64,000 nucleotides of DNA, from assembly GCF_017352155.2 (NCBI RefSeq), contig NZ_CP071462.1, positions 2,108,001-2,172,000 on the forward strand, read 5' to 3'. The notes below the pieces were generated by a model. That model saw nothing but the letters and a program-made list of their open reading frames with translations. It was not told the DNA's origin and made no database searches. Below, in pieces: positions 1 to 7,795 of the stretch (position 1 is its first letter; each line of letters starts with the position of its first letter). Made by a program: the position numbers and the translations under genes. The stretch is from Haloterrigena alkaliphila. Its GTDB lineage: Archaea; Halobacteriota; Halobacteria; Halobacteriales; Natrialbaceae.

Positions 1-39
1 ATGTTGTCGCGGCGGTGCCGCGAGAGTGCGAGAAACTTT

Positions 40-1302
40 CTACGAAAGTTTCTCGATATTGTCGACGACTTCCTCCGCGAACTCGCTGGTGGCGAGCTTC
101 TCGGCGTCCTCGAGGTTGCGCTCGAGGTCGTAGGTGACCTTGCCGGAGGAGATGGTCTCTTCGACGGCGTCGCGGACGAGGTCGGCGGCGTCGGACCAGC
201 CGATGTGTTCGAGCATCATGCGGCCCGAGAGGATCATGGCGGTCGGGTTGACCTTGTCCTGGCCCTCGTACTTGGGTGCGGAGCCGTGGACCGGCTCGGC
301 GAGCAGGCGACCGTCGCCGAAGTTGGCGCCGGGCGCGATACCGAGACCGCCGATCTGGGCACCACAGGCGTCGGACATGTAGTCCCCGTTCAGGTTCATC
401 GTCGCGACGACGTCGTAGTTGTCGGTGCGGGTGAGGATCTGCTGGAGCATGTTGTCCGCGATGCGGTCGTTGACGACGACCGCGTCGTCGGGTGCTTCGC
501 CGTCTTTCTCCTCCCAGAGCGTGTCCTCGGTGATGACCTCGTCACCGTACTCTTCCTCGGCGACCTCGTAGCCCCAGTCGCGGAACTGGCCCTCGGTGAA
601 CTTCATGATGTTACCCTTGTGGACCAGCGTGACCGAGTCGCGGTCGTGCTCGAGGGCGTAGTCGATGGCACGGCGGATCAGCCGCTTGGAGCCGAACTCC
701 GTGATCGGCTTGATGCCGATGCCGACGGGGCCGTCGTGGATGGTGTTGTCGAAGCCCATGTCCTCTTCGACGAACTCCTTGACTTCCTGGACCTCGTCGG
801 TGCCTTCCTCCCACTCGATGCCGGCGTAGACGTCTTCCGTGTTTTCACGGAAGGTGACCATGTCCATCTCGCCGGGGTTCTTGACCGGCGACGGGACGCC
901 GTCGAGGTGGTAGGTCGGTCGCACGTTCGCGTAGAGGTCGAGCTTCTTCCGCAGGGCGACGTTCAGCGAGCGGAAGCCGGCGCCGACGGGCGTCGTCAGC
1001 GGGCCCTTGATCGCGACGCGGTGTTCCTTGATCGCTTCGACCGTCTCGTCCGGCAGGTTCTCGTCGTATTTTTCGCGTGCGGACCCGCCCGCGTAGAGGC
1101 GCATCCAGTTGATCTCGCGGCCGGTCTCGTCCGCGGCGGCCTCGAGAACCTTCTGTGCGGCCGGGCCGACGTCGCTCCCGACGCCGTCGCCGTAGATGAT
1201 CGGGATGATCGGGTTGTCGGGTACCTCGAGTTCGTCCTCGGTACCCTCTTTCAGCGTGATCTTCTCCCCCTCCTCGGGGACCTCGATCTTGTCGTAGCTC
1301 AT
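40..1302 (-). CDS. icd: NADP-type isocitrate dehydrogenase
   Basis: Oxidatively decarboxylates isocitrate to 2-oxoglutarate in the TCA cycle, in the cytoplasm. The 420-residue product is close to the usual length of prokaryotic Icd. It carries the substrate-loop segment GFRSLNVALRKKLDLYANVR, the RENTEDVYAGIE block, VHKGNIMKFTEG, and the C-terminal LAEPVHGSAPKYEGQ block that contacts the dinucleotide. I chose the ATG giving MSYDKIEV. The frame stays open about 90 codons further upstream, but that extension is low-complexity and off-family. It is a single gene with no obvious operon partner, and the window begins just beyond its stop. NADP versus NAD use is inferred from the family. Confidence 0.95.
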   Translation of the reverse strand: MSYDKIEVPEEGEKITLKEGTEDELEVPDNPIIPIIYGDGVGSDVGPAAQKVLEAAADETGREINWMRLYAGGSAREKYDENLPDETVEAIKEHRVAIKGPLTTPVGAGFRSLNVALRKKLDLYANVRPTYHLDGVPSPVKNPGEMDMVTFRENTEDVYAGIEWEEGTDEVQEVKEFVEEDMGFDNTIHDGPVGIGIKPITEFGSKRLIRRAIDYALEHDRDSVTLVHKGNIMKFTEGQFRDWGYEVAEEEYGDEVITEDTLWEEKDGEAPDDAVVVNDRIADNMLQQILTRTDNYDVVATMNLNGDYMSDACGAQIGGLGIAPGANFGDGRLLAEPVHGSAPKYEGQDKVNPTAMILSGRMMLEHIGWSDAADLVRDAVEETISSGKVTYDLERNLEDAEKLATSEFAEEVVDNIEKLS

Positions 1303-1397
1303 CTCGTCTATACGGTTCTTCGACGCGGGTAAAAGGTCTACCATTTCCATCGACGCACCGGCAAAAGTTGAACGATACTCAGACGGAGAATTGCCGG

Positions 1398-1826
1398 TTA
1401 TTTCTCCTCTACTGGCTTTCGACGGCCGGGTACCGCTCGTCTGCCCTTCCGGCCCGGATAAACGTTCGTCGTATGACTGGTCCGCTCGCGGCAAAACCAC
1501 AACTTCGCCCGGCGTAACGGGATGGCTCGACCCCGCACACGAGCAGAACCGGCCGTCTCGAGGGGGAGCCACCCGCTGAATCCGCAGTCGCCCGACGCGT
1601 TCGGCGTCGGCGGCGCCTCCCAGTAGCCGAGCGTCACCGTCACGCCGCCACCGACGAGCGCCGTGCCGATATCGGCGGGATCCCGCTCGTCCGCGATCGC
1701 CAGTCGCCCGACCGCAACCGCTGCCATCGCCGCACAGAACACGACGAGCAGGACGACTGGCGTCATCGTCGTCGCTACACAGGCCGCTCTCGAACGTGTC
1801 GGGGATACCGTCTCCGACGGCCCCAT
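1398..1826 (-). CDS. possible small membrane protein, unrecognised
   Basis: An open frame of 142 codons fills most of the space between icd and the asparaginase-like gene. Its N-terminal part reads as two hydrophobic stretches (VVLLVVFCAAMAAVAVG, then IGTALVGGGVTVTLG), as in the many two-helix haloarchaeal proteins. The C-terminal half is Arg/Pro-rich and does not look protein-like, so the gene may be shorter, decayed, or not real. I recognise no family. It would be divergent from the gene at 1866. Confidence 0.3.
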   Translation of the reverse strand: MGPSETVSPTRSRAACVATTMTPVVLLVVFCAAMAAVAVGRLAIADERDPADIGTALVGGGVTVTLGYWEAPPTPNASGDCGFSGWLPLETAGSARVRGRAIPLRRAKLWFCRERTSHTTNVYPGRKGRRAVPGRRKPVEEK

Positions 1827-1865
1827 CGCGAAACCTCTTCCCGCAGCCGATCCGTCGGGACGGGT

Positions 1866-2828
1866 ATGCAGGTACTCGTCCACGGCGGCGCAGGCAGCGC
1901 CCCCGACGATCCCGAGGGCAGGCAGGAACGGCTCGAGCGGGCCGCCGACTCCGGCGCAGCGGAGACGGACCCCGTCGATGCGGTCGAATCGGCGGTGCGC
2001 GTCCTCGAGTCCGATCCTCGATTCAACGCGGGAATCGGGAGCGCCGTCCAGAGCGACGGCGCGATCCGCACCGACGCCGGACTGATGACCGACGATCGAT
2101 CGGTCGGCGCGGCCTGCTCGATGCCGGGGGTCGAACGCGCGGTCAGCGTCGCCCGACTCGTGCTCGAGGAGACGCCACACGGATTCGTCTCCGGCGAGCA
2201 CGCCGTCGCGCTGGCCGACGCGTACGGGATCGAGACGGGGGTCGACCTCTGGTCCGATCGGACACGAGAGCGGTGGGCCGACCTCGAAACACCGCCGGCC
2301 GACGATCCCCGGGCGCAACTCGAGTGGATTCGCGAGCGGTACGGTCAATCGGATTCGGGCGGTCGAACGAATTCTGACGCTGATTCCACGGAGCCGCCGG
2401 CGGATCACGACAACGCTGGACGGGGTCCAGCGAGCCGTGGTCCAACGGACCACGACACGGTCGGCGCCGTCGCGTTCGACGGCGAGGCCCTCGCGGCGGC
2501 GACCTCGACCGGCGGCCGGTGGCTCGCGCTCGCGGGCCGCGTCGGGGACGTTCCGCAGGTCGGGTCGGGATTCTACTGTTCGCCCGCGGCCGCGGTCAGC
2601 GCGACCGGCGCCGGCGAGGATATCGCTCGCGTGACGCTCTCGAGGCGCGTCGCCCGCCACGTCGAACGGGGCCGCGACGCCGACGCGGCCGCGGAACTCG
2701 CGCTCGAGGAGTTCGCGGAGCTGACCGGCTCGACGGCGGGCGTCATCGCTATCGACGCGCGTGGAACCCTCGGCTCGGCGTACAACAGTGTCGCGATGCA
2801 GACGGCGAGCGCGACTCGCCGGTCGTGA
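1866..2828 (+). CDS. isoaspartyl peptidase / plant-type L-asparaginase (Ntn hydrolase)
   Basis: This family removes isoaspartyl dipeptides and hydrolyses asparagine. The precursor self-cleaves to expose an N-terminal threonine. The 320-residue protein begins MQVLVHGGAG, has the NAGIGS block near residue 54, and has the cleavage/nucleophile site DHDTVGAVAFDG with Thr198. A GSG/GAGED stretch follows, matching the beta-subunit glycine motif. A low-complexity Asp/Gly/Pro linker (about 160-195) lies just before the cleavage site, as is usual in halophilic members. It stands alone, divergent from the doubtful frame at 1398-1826. Specificity for peptide versus free asparagine cannot be told from sequence. 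Confidence 0.88.
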   Translation: MQVLVHGGAGSAPDDPEGRQERLERAADSGAAETDPVDAVESAVRVLESDPRFNAGIGSAVQSDGAIRTDAGLMTDDRSVGAACSMPGVERAVSVARLVLEETPHGFVSGEHAVALADAYGIETGVDLWSDRTRERWADLETPPADDPRAQLEWIRERYGQSDSGGRTNSDADSTEPPADHDNAGRGPASRGPTDHDTVGAVAFDGEALAAATSTGGRWLALAGRVGDVPQVGSGFYCSPAAAVSATGAGEDIARVTLSRRVARHVERGRDADAAAELALEEFAELTGSTAGVIAIDARGTLGSAYNSVAMQTASATRRS

Positions 2829-3135
2829 CCGGACTCGAGATCGGCGCCACCCGCCGGGTTCGTTCACTGCCGATCTCGAGTGGGTCGTCGGCCGGTGGAC
2901 CGGAAGTGCCCAGTCGTGGCGTCTCTCACGCCGAGTGAGGGGACTCTCGGAACCGATAAAACGACGGTGACCGTTTCGGACAGCGTGCTGACGTTAGGCT
3001 CCGTTTGTCCCGACGCGATGCCGTCTTCGTGGACGGAAGACGCGGAACTGAACTCACGATGACTGATACTATCCCGGATGTTTCGACGATTGACGTCAGA
3101 TACCTTTAACATCGTCGTGATCGTGGTCCGAGACG
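2829..3135. other. intergenic region, no gene seen
   Basis: About 300 bases between the asparaginase-like gene and the small zinc protein. No frame in it looks like a protein on either strand. The only recognisable element is an AT-rich TATA-like stretch at its right end, listed separately. Confidence 0.5.
3103..3110 (+). promoter_or_regulatory. TATA-like box of the small zinc protein
   Basis: The octamer CCTTTAAC lies 26-33 bases before the ATG at 3136. That is the spacing expected for a haloarchaeal promoter whose transcript starts at or next to the start codon (leaderless). This is inference from spacing and AT content only. Confidence 0.4.
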
Positions 3136-3267
3136 ATGCTGGAATCGCCTTTCCACGGGGCTCGAAACTGCCCCCGATGTGCGGCGACGCTGTCGAACGT
3201 CCAGGGCGTCGAGGCCTGTCCGCAGTGCAACTGGGTCGACGCCGATCGGCGGTCGGGATCGATATAG
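3136..3267 (+). CDS. 43-residue zinc-ribbon microprotein
   Basis: A very short reading frame with two clean knuckles, CPRC (residues 12-15) and CPQC (28-31), spaced as in a zinc ribbon. Such one-domain CPxCG microproteins are abundant in haloarchaea and several affect stress, motility or biofilm phenotypes in Haloferax. The role of this one is unknown. A TATA-like box sits at the right distance, the start codon is ATG, and the frame ends at TAG before the map promoter. The two paired knuckles make chance unlikely despite the length. Confidence 0.72.
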   Translation: MLESPFHGARNCPRCAATLSNVQGVEACPQCNWVDADRRSGSI

Positions 3268-3375
3268 TCCGGTTCCTCGCCGACGGAATCGGCCGCGTCA
3301 TCGCCGATGGGGTCTCGAGGGCGGCCGTCGGTCGGAGACGGAACCTCTTTTTGTCGACCGGTACAACGCCGGTGC

Positions 3376-4275
3376 ATGGCCGAATCCGAGGTGGACTTGG
3401 AGTCCGAGAAGTACGAGAAGCACCGCGAGGCGGGCGAGATCCTCGCGCAGGTGCGCGAAGAGACAGCCGAGCGCGTCGAGGTCGGCGCGAGCCACCTCGA
3501 GGTCGCCGAGTACGCGGAGGATCGGATCCGGGAGCTCGGCGGCGAACCCGCCTTCCCGGTCAACATCTCGGTCGACGAGGAGGCGGCCCACGCGACGCCG
3601 TCGATCGACGACGAGGAGACCTTCGGCGAGGAGATGATCAATCTCGACATCGGGGTGCACATCGACGGCTGGCTGGCCGACACCGCGATCACCGTAGACC
3701 TCTCGGGGAATCCCGAACTCGCCGAGGCCTCCGAACAGGCGCTGGAGGCCGCCCTCGAGGTCGTCGAACCGGGCGTCGACACCGGCGACATCGGCGCCGA
3801 AATCGAGGACGTCATCGACGGCTACGGCTACAACCCCGTCGTCAACCTCACCGGGCACGGACTCGGCCACTGGGAACAACACACCAGTCCGAACATCCCC
3901 AATCGGGCCGTTTCGCAGGGCGCGACGCTCGAGGTCGGCGACGTCGTCGCCATCGAACCGTTCGCGACCGACGGCGGCGGCAAGGTCAGCGAGGGCGCCA
4001 GCGAGGAGATTTTCGCGCTCGAGCGCGAGGGCTCGGTCCGCAACCGGCAGGCCCGCGAGGCCCTCGAGCAGATCACCGAGGAGTTCCGGACGCTGCCCTT
4101 CGCGACGCGGTGGCTCGAGACCGACCGCGCGGAGATGGCGCTGCGCCGGCTCAAACGCAACGACATCGTGCACGGCTACCCGGTGCTCAAGGAGGACGAC
4201 GGCTCCCTCGTCAGCCAGAAGGAGCACACGATCATCGTCACCGAAGACGGCTGCGAAGTGACGACGGAACGATAG
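3376..4275 (+). CDS. map: methionine aminopeptidase, type II
   Basis: Removes the initiator methionine from nascent proteins. The 299-residue product has all five metal ligands of the pita-bread fold: Asp91 and Asp102 (LDIGVHIDGWLAD), His161 (TGHGLG), Glu194 (AIEPFA) and Glu283 (KEHT). The insert between the last two Glu blocks and the GHGLGHWEQH segment mark the archaeal/eukaryotic type II form. The start MAESEVD was chosen over a longer upstream extension because the latter is Arg-rich and non-family. It is transcribed alone, and a T-rich stretch about 30 bases upstream may be its promoter. Confidence 0.95.
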   Translation: MAESEVDLESEKYEKHREAGEILAQVREETAERVEVGASHLEVAEYAEDRIRELGGEPAFPVNISVDEEAAHATPSIDDEETFGEEMINLDIGVHIDGWLADTAITVDLSGNPELAEASEQALEAALEVVEPGVDTGDIGAEIEDVIDGYGYNPVVNLTGHGLGHWEQHTSPNIPNRAVSQGATLEVGDVVAIEPFATDGGGKVSEGASEEIFALEREGSVRNRQAREALEQITEEFRTLPFATRWLETDRAEMALRRLKRNDIVHGYPVLKEDDGSLVSQKEHTIIVTEDGCEVTTER

Positions 4276-4434
4276 ACGACCGCGTTCCCGGAAGCGGGTT
4301 GTTTTCCGATATTCGCATCGGTCTCGAGAATCGGTTCGGTTCGAAGCGAGTGCGCGCTACCCGTGAAAGACGAAGAGAGCGGGAGACCGGGTACCGAGGG
4401 CGTTCGCGCTCGGTCGCTCGACTCGACGCCGTTC

Positions 4435-4635
4435 TCAAGCGTTGTTCATCCGCTGGCTGGAGCGGTTCCCACACTGCTGGCACTCGGCCACGCGGTAGGG
4501 CTCGCGGGAGAACTGGGCGTTCTCTTTCTTGAGGCTCTCGGTGCGGATCTGGACCGAGACTTCGTGGAGGGTGTCCAGGTCGCATTCTGTGCAGTGTTCG
4601 GTCATCCCGTTGAAGGAGTCGTCAGTCGTTGCCAT
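4435..4635 (-). CDS. small zinc beta-ribbon protein (DUF7835-like)
   Basis: A 66-residue acidic protein with CTEC near residues 15-18 and CQQC near 53-56, so one zinc-ribbon site closed across an intervening helix/strand segment. The sequence resembles a haloarchaeal family of putative zinc-binding proteins. The DUF number is from memory. Function is unknown; single-ribbon proteins of this kind often bind nucleic acid or a partner protein. It is convergent with map. Confidence 0.8.
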   Translation of the reverse strand: MATTDDSFNGMTEHCTECDLDTLHEVSVQIRTESLKKENAQFSREPYRVAECQQCGNRSSQRMNNA

Positions 4636-4885
4636 TACCGAGACCTTTCGGTAGTGTGGGCTTAAATCCCTGCTTCATTTCGAGCCGTGAGTCGAAAAAT
4701 CGCAAGACGCCGTTACTCTCCGCCTATGACGCCGCGAGAGCGTTCCATATCGTTCACGGGCTTCGCTCCGCGTTCCGTTGGAAAATAATCTCGATTTCTG
4801 ACTGTGAAGAGACGTTGTTTTGTCCGAACGGGTGACCGAACGCTCGAACTGAAACCCTTTAGGCGCGCCCTGTGTGGGCTCACGT

Positions 4886-5431
4886 ATGGAACAGGTCTTC
4901 GCACCGTGGCGAATCGAGTGGATCAGACGCGAGGAGAAGAACCCCGATATCGACGACTGCGTCTTCTGTGAACTCCCGGATCTGGACGCCGACGCCGAGA
5001 ACCTGATCGTCGCGCGAAGCGATCACGCCTTCGCGATGCTGAACAACTACCCGTACAATCCGGGGCACGTGATGGTGATCCCTCAGGCCCACACCGGTGC
5101 GTACGGCGACCTCACCGACGCACAACTGCTCGATCACGCCCGCCTGAAACAGCGCACCTTCGACGCGCTCGAGACGGCCCTCGAGCCGGACGGCTTCAAC
5201 GCCGGCCTGAACCTCGGTGACGGGGCCGGCGGCTCGATCGACGACCACCTCCACACTCACGTCGTCCCCCGCTGGCAGGGCGACACCAACTTCATGCCCG
5301 TTCTGAGCGACACCTCGGTGATCGTCGAGGCGCTCGCGGACACCTACGAGCGCGTCCGCGAAGCCTTCGCCGAGCAGGCTGGTGCGACCGTTCCCGACGA
5401 GGGGAGCGCGGTCGTCTTCGATTTCGAGTAG
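4886..5431 (+). CDS. HIT-family nucleotide hydrolase/transferase
   Basis: HIT proteins act on the phosphate chain of nucleotides such as Ap4A or AMP-conjugates. The histidine triad is intact as HLHTHVV (His121, His123, His125), preceded by NLGDGAGGSIDDH. A CVFC pair (25-28) near the N-terminus matches the zinc-binding form close to Ap4A phosphorylase-like members. At 181 residues it is slightly longer than minimal HIT proteins, with a C-terminal helix typical of that subgroup. The start is the second of two possible ATGs (MEQVFAPW), which fits the family. Substrate unknown. Confidence 0.9.
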   Translation: MEQVFAPWRIEWIRREEKNPDIDDCVFCELPDLDADAENLIVARSDHAFAMLNNYPYNPGHVMVIPQAHTGAYGDLTDAQLLDHARLKQRTFDALETALEPDGFNAGLNLGDGAGGSIDDHLHTHVVPRWQGDTNFMPVLSDTSVIVEALADTYERVREAFAEQAGATVPDEGSAVVFDFE

Positions 5432-5515
5432 CGGCGCCGAGGTCGCGCTGCGACCTCGCCTCCGGCGCGCCTGCCGGCCGAATCCTTGTGCGCGTTCCCG
5501 ACGAAGTCCGACCAC

Positions 5516-6406
5516 GTGTACGTGCTGACCCGCCTCGAGGAACTGCTCGCGACGTATCTCTCCCTGTTCGACAACGTCGCGACCTTCCTGCTGACGTTCG
5601 CGCTGGTGTACGCGTTCGGCCGCGTCGTCGTCCGGCCGGTCGTGAGCGCTGCGCTGGACTACCGAGGGACGGAACGAACCCTGAAACGGGGGCTCGAGCG
5701 CCTCGTGGCCTTCGGCGTGGTCGCCGCGGCAGTCGTGGTCGGCCTCTCGATCGCCGGGCTCAGCTTCGTCCTCGAACGGGCGGCGATCCTCGTCGCGGCG
5801 CTGACGGTCGCGCTCGGGTTCGCCGCGCAGAACGTCGTCGGCAACTTCGTCAGCGGCGCGTTCATCGTCACCGATCCGAGCTTCAACATCGGCGACTGGA
5901 TTCGGTGGTCGGATCAGGAAGGGATCATCGAGGACATCAGCTTCCGGTCGACGCGGGTTCGGACGTTCAACAACGAGATCATCACGGTGCCGAACTCGGA
6001 ACTGACCGCGAACGCGGTCACCAACGCCGTTCTCAACGACCAGCTCCGGCTGACCCTCCCGATCGCGGTCGGGTACGACGACGACCTCGACGCCGTCGCT
6101 CGGATCCTGACCGACGCGGCGGTCGACCACCCCGATATCCTCGCGGAACCGGAGCCGACCGCCCGAATCGCGGCCCTCGACGATGCGGTGCAGGTCGTCG
6201 CCTCGTTCTGGATCGCCGATCCCGATCGCACCACCTTCGGTCGGGTCCGCTCGGAGTACGCCCGCGAGATCGTCGACCGCCTCGAGCGCGAGGGGATCGA
6301 CCTCGCCGCCGCGAGTCCGCAGGCGCTCGAGCGATCCGTCACCGTCGGGCCGGGACCGCCGTCTCGAGTGCGGGACGACGACACTGGCGGCGGCCGCGCG
6401 GAGTAA
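5516..6406 (+). CDS. MscS-type mechanosensitive channel
   Basis: A membrane protein that would release solutes on hypo-osmotic shock. It shows three hydrophobic segments, then the MscS core: a glycine/alanine-rich pore helix (VALGFAAQNVVGNFVSG), then the beta domain (FNIGDWIRW, EIITVPNSEL) and an alpha/beta C-terminal domain. At about 296 residues it is a standard small MscS. No ATG fits the start. I place it at GTG 5516 (VYVLTRLEELL), but GTG 5522 or TTG 5486 are possible. It lies close behind the HIT gene, with no evident joint function. Confidence 0.88.
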   Translation: MYVLTRLEELLATYLSLFDNVATFLLTFALVYAFGRVVVRPVVSAALDYRGTERTLKRGLERLVAFGVVAAAVVVGLSIAGLSFVLERAAILVAALTVALGFAAQNVVGNFVSGAFIVTDPSFNIGDWIRWSDQEGIIEDISFRSTRVRTFNNEIITVPNSELTANAVTNAVLNDQLRLTLPIAVGYDDDLDAVARILTDAAVDHPDILAEPEPTARIAALDDAVQVVASFWIADPDRTTFGRVRSEYAREIVDRLEREGIDLAAASPQALERSVTVGPGPPSRVRDDDTGGGRAE

Positions 6407-6466
6407 GACTCGGACGGCGCCCCGGTCGGGACGTTTTTGGTGCCCGTCGTCGTGCGGGACGGTAGC

Positions 6467-6877
6467 ATGGAGTACGAAGTCGTACACGCCGACGACGTGC
6501 CGACGACCGACCTCTCCGAGAGCGACGACGTTCCGCCGGACCTGCGGATCCGCGCGCTCGACGAGGTCCTGGGAACCGACGACGTCCACCTCAAACTCTG
6601 GTACTTCGACCCCGGCGAGGAAATTCGGTACCACGCCCACGCCGAACAGGAGGAGATCTACTACGTCCTCGAGGGCGAGTTCTCGCTGAAACTCGGCCGT
6701 TCGGGCGAGGAGGAGTACGTCGATGCCGGGCCGGGGACGTTCTGGATCGCCAAACCCGAGGTCGGCCACGGCCACCGCAACGTCGGCGACGAGGAGGGCG
6801 TCGTGCTCGCCATCGGCGCGCCCGCCGTCGAGGACCCGGGGCTGGATCCCCACGGACTCGAGGAGGACGACGAGTAG
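6467..6877 (+). CDS. single-domain cupin protein
   Basis: A 136-residue beta-barrel protein with the cupin metal motif 1 (YHAHAEQEEIYYVLEGEF) and a degenerate motif 2 (PEVGHGHRNVG). The paired His/Glu ligands are present, so metal binding is likely. Small haloarchaeal cupins have no fixed function: sugar-phosphate binding, dioxygenase and regulatory roles all occur. The start MEYEVV is preceded by a T-rich stretch about 30 bases upstream. A second cupin of similar build occurs at 41968. Confidence 0.85.
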   Translation: MEYEVVHADDVPTTDLSESDDVPPDLRIRALDEVLGTDDVHLKLWYFDPGEEIRYHAHAEQEEIYYVLEGEFSLKLGRSGEEEYVDAGPGTFWIAKPEVGHGHRNVGDEEGVVLAIGAPAVEDPGLDPHGLEEDDE

Positions 6878-6919
6878 CTGGCGACCTCTCTCCGCGACGG
6901 CTCAGGCGTTCGCGGCTGA

Positions 6920-7156
6920 TCAGGCGTACGTCTGATCGAGATAGTCGATGATCCGTTCGGACTCGGCCATCGTGACGCCGTACTCGTCGTCGATGATCAC
7001 CGGTACCTGCCGCTGGCCGGAGATGCGCTTGACCTCGTCACGCTTCGAGTGGAGCCCCTCCACCCAGACGCTGTCGTAGTCGACCTCGAGTTCATCGAGG
7101 CGGTCGGCGACCAGTTCGCAGTACGGGCAGCCCTCGAGCTGATAGAGCGTAACCAT
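6920..7156 (-). CDS. glutaredoxin-like protein
   Basis: A 78-residue thioredoxin-fold protein with the redox motif CPYC at residues 10-13. The cis-Pro segment QVPVIID follows around 50-55, and the C-terminal end is SERIIDYLDQTYA. It should exchange dithiols with small thiols. Haloarchaea use gamma-glutamylcysteine rather than glutathione, so that is the plausible partner. The start chosen is MVTLYQLEGCPYC. It is convergent with the cupin gene and divergent from the redoxin-like gene at 7286. Confidence 0.92.
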   Translation of the reverse strand: MVTLYQLEGCPYCELVADRLDELEVDYDSVWVEGLHSKRDEVKRISGQRQVPVIIDDEYGVTMAESERIIDYLDQTYA

Positions 7157-7285
7157 ACACGACCGTTCGACCCGAATCGCCAAAAGGGTGGGTGGCCGTC
7201 CGCTCGCGGTCCGTGGATGGACCCGTCGTCGACAGCGTCCTGCCGGAGCACGGACCCTTTTGTCGCTCCGCGGAACACTCGGGGT

Positions 7286-7765
7286 ATGCCACCGACAGAG
7301 GGCGACGAACTCCCCGACTTCGAGGCGCTGCTGTGCGACGGCGAGACGTTTCGCTCGACGGCGCTCTCCGAGGCGCTCGGCGAGCGGGGCGGCGTCGTGA
7401 TCTGTACCGGCTTCGCGTTCAGCGCGATCGCACAGAACTGGTGGAAGCAGTTCGTCCGCGCCGGCTGGGGCGAGTTCGAGGACGTCGCCGTCCTCGGCGT
7501 CAGCCGGGACGGCCCGTACGCGCAAAACGAGTTCCTCCGCTGGCTGGACGAACCCGCGTTCCGCTTCTTCGCCGACGTGAACGGCGAGGTGAGCGAGTCG
7601 CTGGACCTGCTGGCCGACCGCGATCACATGGCGAACGTCTCGACGCCGTGGCGCTCGGCGTTCGTGGTCGACGCCGACCGTGAGGTGCAGTACGCGTTCG
7701 TCGCGGACGACTGGATCTCGCCGCTGCCTCGAGAGGAAATCGAAAACGCCGTTGCGGACCTCTAG
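7286..7765 (+). CDS. peroxiredoxin-fold protein lacking the peroxidatic cysteine
   Basis: A 159-residue protein with the AhpC/TSA-type beginning GDELPDFEALLCDGETF, the strand ERGGVVICTGFAFS, then GVSRDGPYAQNEF and a C-terminal PWRSAFVVDADREVQY strand. Where peroxiredoxins carry Cys in the PxxxT/SxxC loop, this reads FAFSAIAQNWW, so the peroxidatic Cys appears absent. It has cysteines elsewhere (in LLCDG and VICTG) but not at the active site. It may be a chaperone, a scaffold or a redox-inert paralogue. Next to a glutaredoxin, divergent. Confidence 0.82.
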   Translation: MPPTEGDELPDFEALLCDGETFRSTALSEALGERGGVVICTGFAFSAIAQNWWKQFVRAGWGEFEDVAVLGVSRDGPYAQNEFLRWLDEPAFRFFADVNGEVSESLDLLADRDHMANVSTPWRSAFVVDADREVQYAFVADDWISPLPREEIENAVADL

Positions 7766-7795
7766 AACGGTCGTCGGACGAACTGAAGCGCGAAC

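Noticed and set aside
1-1332. long plus-strand open frame opposite icd
   Set aside because: It is the GC-rich antisense shadow of isocitrate dehydrogenase, with Val/Asp/Leu-rich content and no domain.
2864-3301. minus-strand frame over the zinc microprotein
   Set aside because: Arg/Ser-rich and unlike a halophilic protein; the plus-strand zinc knuckles explain the region better.
4713-4904. small minus-strand frame between the zinc protein and HIT genes
   Set aside because: Basic, low-complexity and overlapping the HIT start, with no conserved feature.
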